Part shown: positions 8,701 to 9,100 of the stretch, piece after piece | How the letters are laid out: each line of letters starts with the position of its first letter | Position numbering within the stretch: the first letter of the stretch is position 1 | Source: VXYL01 sp964348085 | GTDB taxonomy: Bacteria > Pseudomonadota > Gammaproteobacteria > Pseudomonadales > Azotimanducaceae | DNA: 9,100 nucleotides | NCBI GenBank assembly: GCA_964348085.1 | Contig: CAYGBI010000106.1 | Span: forward strand, 1 to 9,100 | Reading direction: 5' to 3' | The notes under the pieces: generated by a model | The model's database searches: none | Told to the model about the DNA's origin: nothing | The model's input: only the letters and a program-made list of their open reading frames with translations | Made by a program: the position numbers and the translations under genes

Positions 8701-9100
8701 GCACAACCGGAATACAACCCTTGGGGTGTCAGTTTCCGGCGTATGTTCGATATGTCCAACGACTCGGGTCTGTTCAGGAATCGACAGGAAATGGAAAAGG
8801 ATGGATGGGAACTCGACGGCAACGCATTCGTGCGAGACGGCGAGCGATATCTGCCGTTGTACGAGGCCAAGCTCTTCCACCAGTACGACCACCGGTTTGC
8901 CACATTCGAGGGTGTCTCGGAACGGGATATCCGGAACGGCAAGGCCCGACCGATCACGGTGGACGAGAAATCCGACCCGAGGGCGGTGACCATTCCGAGA
9001 TACTGGGTTCTAGAAGAAAAAGTTGCGGAAAGACTTGACATCAGCGAAAACACCGCGCAACTGTTCAGAGCAGAGCAGAGCAGAGCAGAGCAGAGCAGAG
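5731..9100 (+). CDS. drmMI: Partial (5' end) Eco57I/PglX-like N6-adenine DNA methyltransferase, DrmMI-like
   Basis: The frame is open from ATG 5731 to the right edge, 1,123 full codons with no stop. ATG 5731 is the first usable start after a frame stop at 5659-5661. It lies two bases after the drmD TGA and has no clear Shine-Dalgarno, so translational coupling is likely. Seen: an N-terminal helical region (about 1-460); GSYYTPP (464-470), typical just before the catalytic domain; motif I DPACGSGHF (507-515), the S-adenosylmethionine site; GVDRNP (556-561); and motif IV NPPW (761-764), the catalytic motif for adenine N6 methylation. The C-terminal part should carry target recognition and includes PRYWV shortly before the edge. 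Family knowledge: such methylases protect self DNA in DISARM and are also essential to BREX (PglX). At the edge the frame enters a CAGAG repeat encoding RAEQS repeats from residue 1113. The methylase class is certain; the drmMI name rests on similarity and on the drmD-like neighbour. Confidence 0.88.
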   Translation, partial: MARARTSGFTALKIEGGILLPEFLQAVAALKAPRQTVADYGLSKSLAIKEELARYWRIANDLHVRYAERRPRRNLRASQVGVDEWLVPFLRSLLGYDDLAVADSVVREDRVFRLTHRACDGAMPLLLLTDDFDLDRADPRLGHDGRRQAPHGLMQEYLNAEDDALWGMVSNGSKLRILRDNSSLTRPSYIEADLDLVFAEELYSDFAALWLTAHSSRLRPVDDEPSSCIIESWRAKAHETGERVRENLRDGVANALRQIGNGFLCHAANVELRNALETGALSPERYFQQLLRLVYRLLFLFTAEDRNLLHEPNATEEQRAVFRNGYALSRLRDLARRRRHYDGNRDLWQGLQITFGALAKGAPGLGLPPLGGLFRDDQCPDLDDAAIANEYLLEAVRSLAFFRSGNNLAQVNYRDMDTEELGSVYESLLELRPAIDVDASPWTFAFIGDGNGQRAKGSERKLTGSYYTPPSLVSELIKSTLDPVIADAVRYRPKDPRAAILDLKVVDPACGSGHFLLAAARRLAAEIARIESGSDTPDESARQHALREVVQHCIYGVDRNPLAVELCKTALWMETVEPGKPLTFLDPHILQGDSLVGILDLGIIEKGIPGDAYKPLTGDVNAVCRDLKKRNRQPKQGDIFDSEAVRKVATKVDLNAMPEDTLDDVDRKRTTYETRRRDPARAREALRAHLFVGAYFAPKTHDTLEVVPQTSDIQRLESDLSQRRGVEHHVLELAGTHDFFHWHLEFAEIMENGGFDAVLGNPPWERIKLQEQEFFASRSSVIAAAPNKAARNRLIQQLNGDDALPAERSLYLEFETAKRKAEATTLFARTAGRYPLTGVGDLNTYAVFAETFLRLIKPQGRAGLIVPTGIATDDSTKAFFGHIVSQRQLASLYDFENREAVFSGVHRSYKFCLLTLSGKDNPVPEAGFAFFLHQAEQLKEPERRFTLSADDFSLFKPNTRTCPTFRTKRDMEIARKMYRRAGVLWREANRAQPEYNPWGVSFRRMFDMSNDSGLFRNRQEMEKDGWELDGNAFVRDGERYLPLYEAKLFHQYDHRFATFEGVSERDIRNGKARPITVDEKSDPRAVTIPRYWVLEEKVAERLDISENTAQLFRAEQSRAEQSR
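9066..9100 (+). repeat. CAGAG pentanucleotide tandem repeat inside the methylase gene
   Basis: Seven perfect CAGAG copies fill the last 35 bases and reach the window edge, so the true copy number is unknown. The base before the tract (T at 9065) breaks the pattern. Read in the methylase frame it encodes (R)AEQS repeats. Because five and three share no factor, all three forward frames give the same cyclic pentapeptide with no stop. Gain or loss of one unit therefore shifts the frame only for sequence beyond the tract, and changes of three units keep it. Such tracts are known phase-variation switches in restriction-modification genes, for example the pentanucleotide repeats in Neisseria mod genes. 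Confidence 0.9.

Noticed and set aside
5731..9100. BREX system with pglX
   Set aside because: The methylase resembles PglX in class, but its neighbours are a DUF1998 helicase and a SNF2 helicase; no pglZ, brxC or brxA/B-like gene is in the window.
9066..9100. CRISPR or iteron array
   Set aside because: The unit is 5 bp with no spacers and lies inside a coding frame, so it is a simple sequence repeat.

Overview
The window is one tightly packed, plus-strand, three-gene operon of a GC-rich bacterium. GC is high through most of the coding sequence, codons mostly end in G or C, and the start/stop junctions are overlapping or nearly so. Nothing in the sequence fixes the taxon; a proteobacterium is plausible but is only a guess. 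No tRNA, rRNA, CRISPR array or transposase is visible. No stretch of 300 bases lacks a gene.

Layout: (1) position 3 to 2852 is the C-terminal half of a very large YprA/MrfA/DruE-type superfamily 2 helicase. It has helicase motifs V and VI, a four-cysteine zinc ribbon, a DUF1998-type cysteine cluster and a C-terminal Vsr/DUF559-like nuclease domain. Its N-terminal half lies before the window. (2) 2861 to 5728 is a complete SNF2/HepA-like helicase that resembles DrmD of DISARM. (3) 5731 to the right edge is a large Eco57I/PglX-like N6-adenine DNA methyltransferase that resembles DrmMI. It is open for 1,123 codons and has no stop before the edge.

Together the genes read as an anti-phage restriction-like system. 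The methylase would mark self DNA, the two helicases would recognise and translocate on unmarked DNA, and the nuclease domain fused to the first helicase is a candidate effector. The gene set mixes DISARM parts (drmD, drmMI) with a Druantia/YprA-like giant helicase in place of separate drmA and drmB. From memory, this matches the recently proposed DISARM-Druantia intermediate class called ARMADA; I could not check the assignment.

The most interesting details are two possible control elements on the methylase. One is a perfect CAGAG pentanucleotide tandem repeat (seven copies, 9066-9100, reaching the window edge) inside the methylase reading frame, a classic setting for phase variation by slipped-strand mispairing. 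The other is a perfect 8-bp inverted repeat with a 7-nt loop that holds the drmD stop codon and the methylase start codon.
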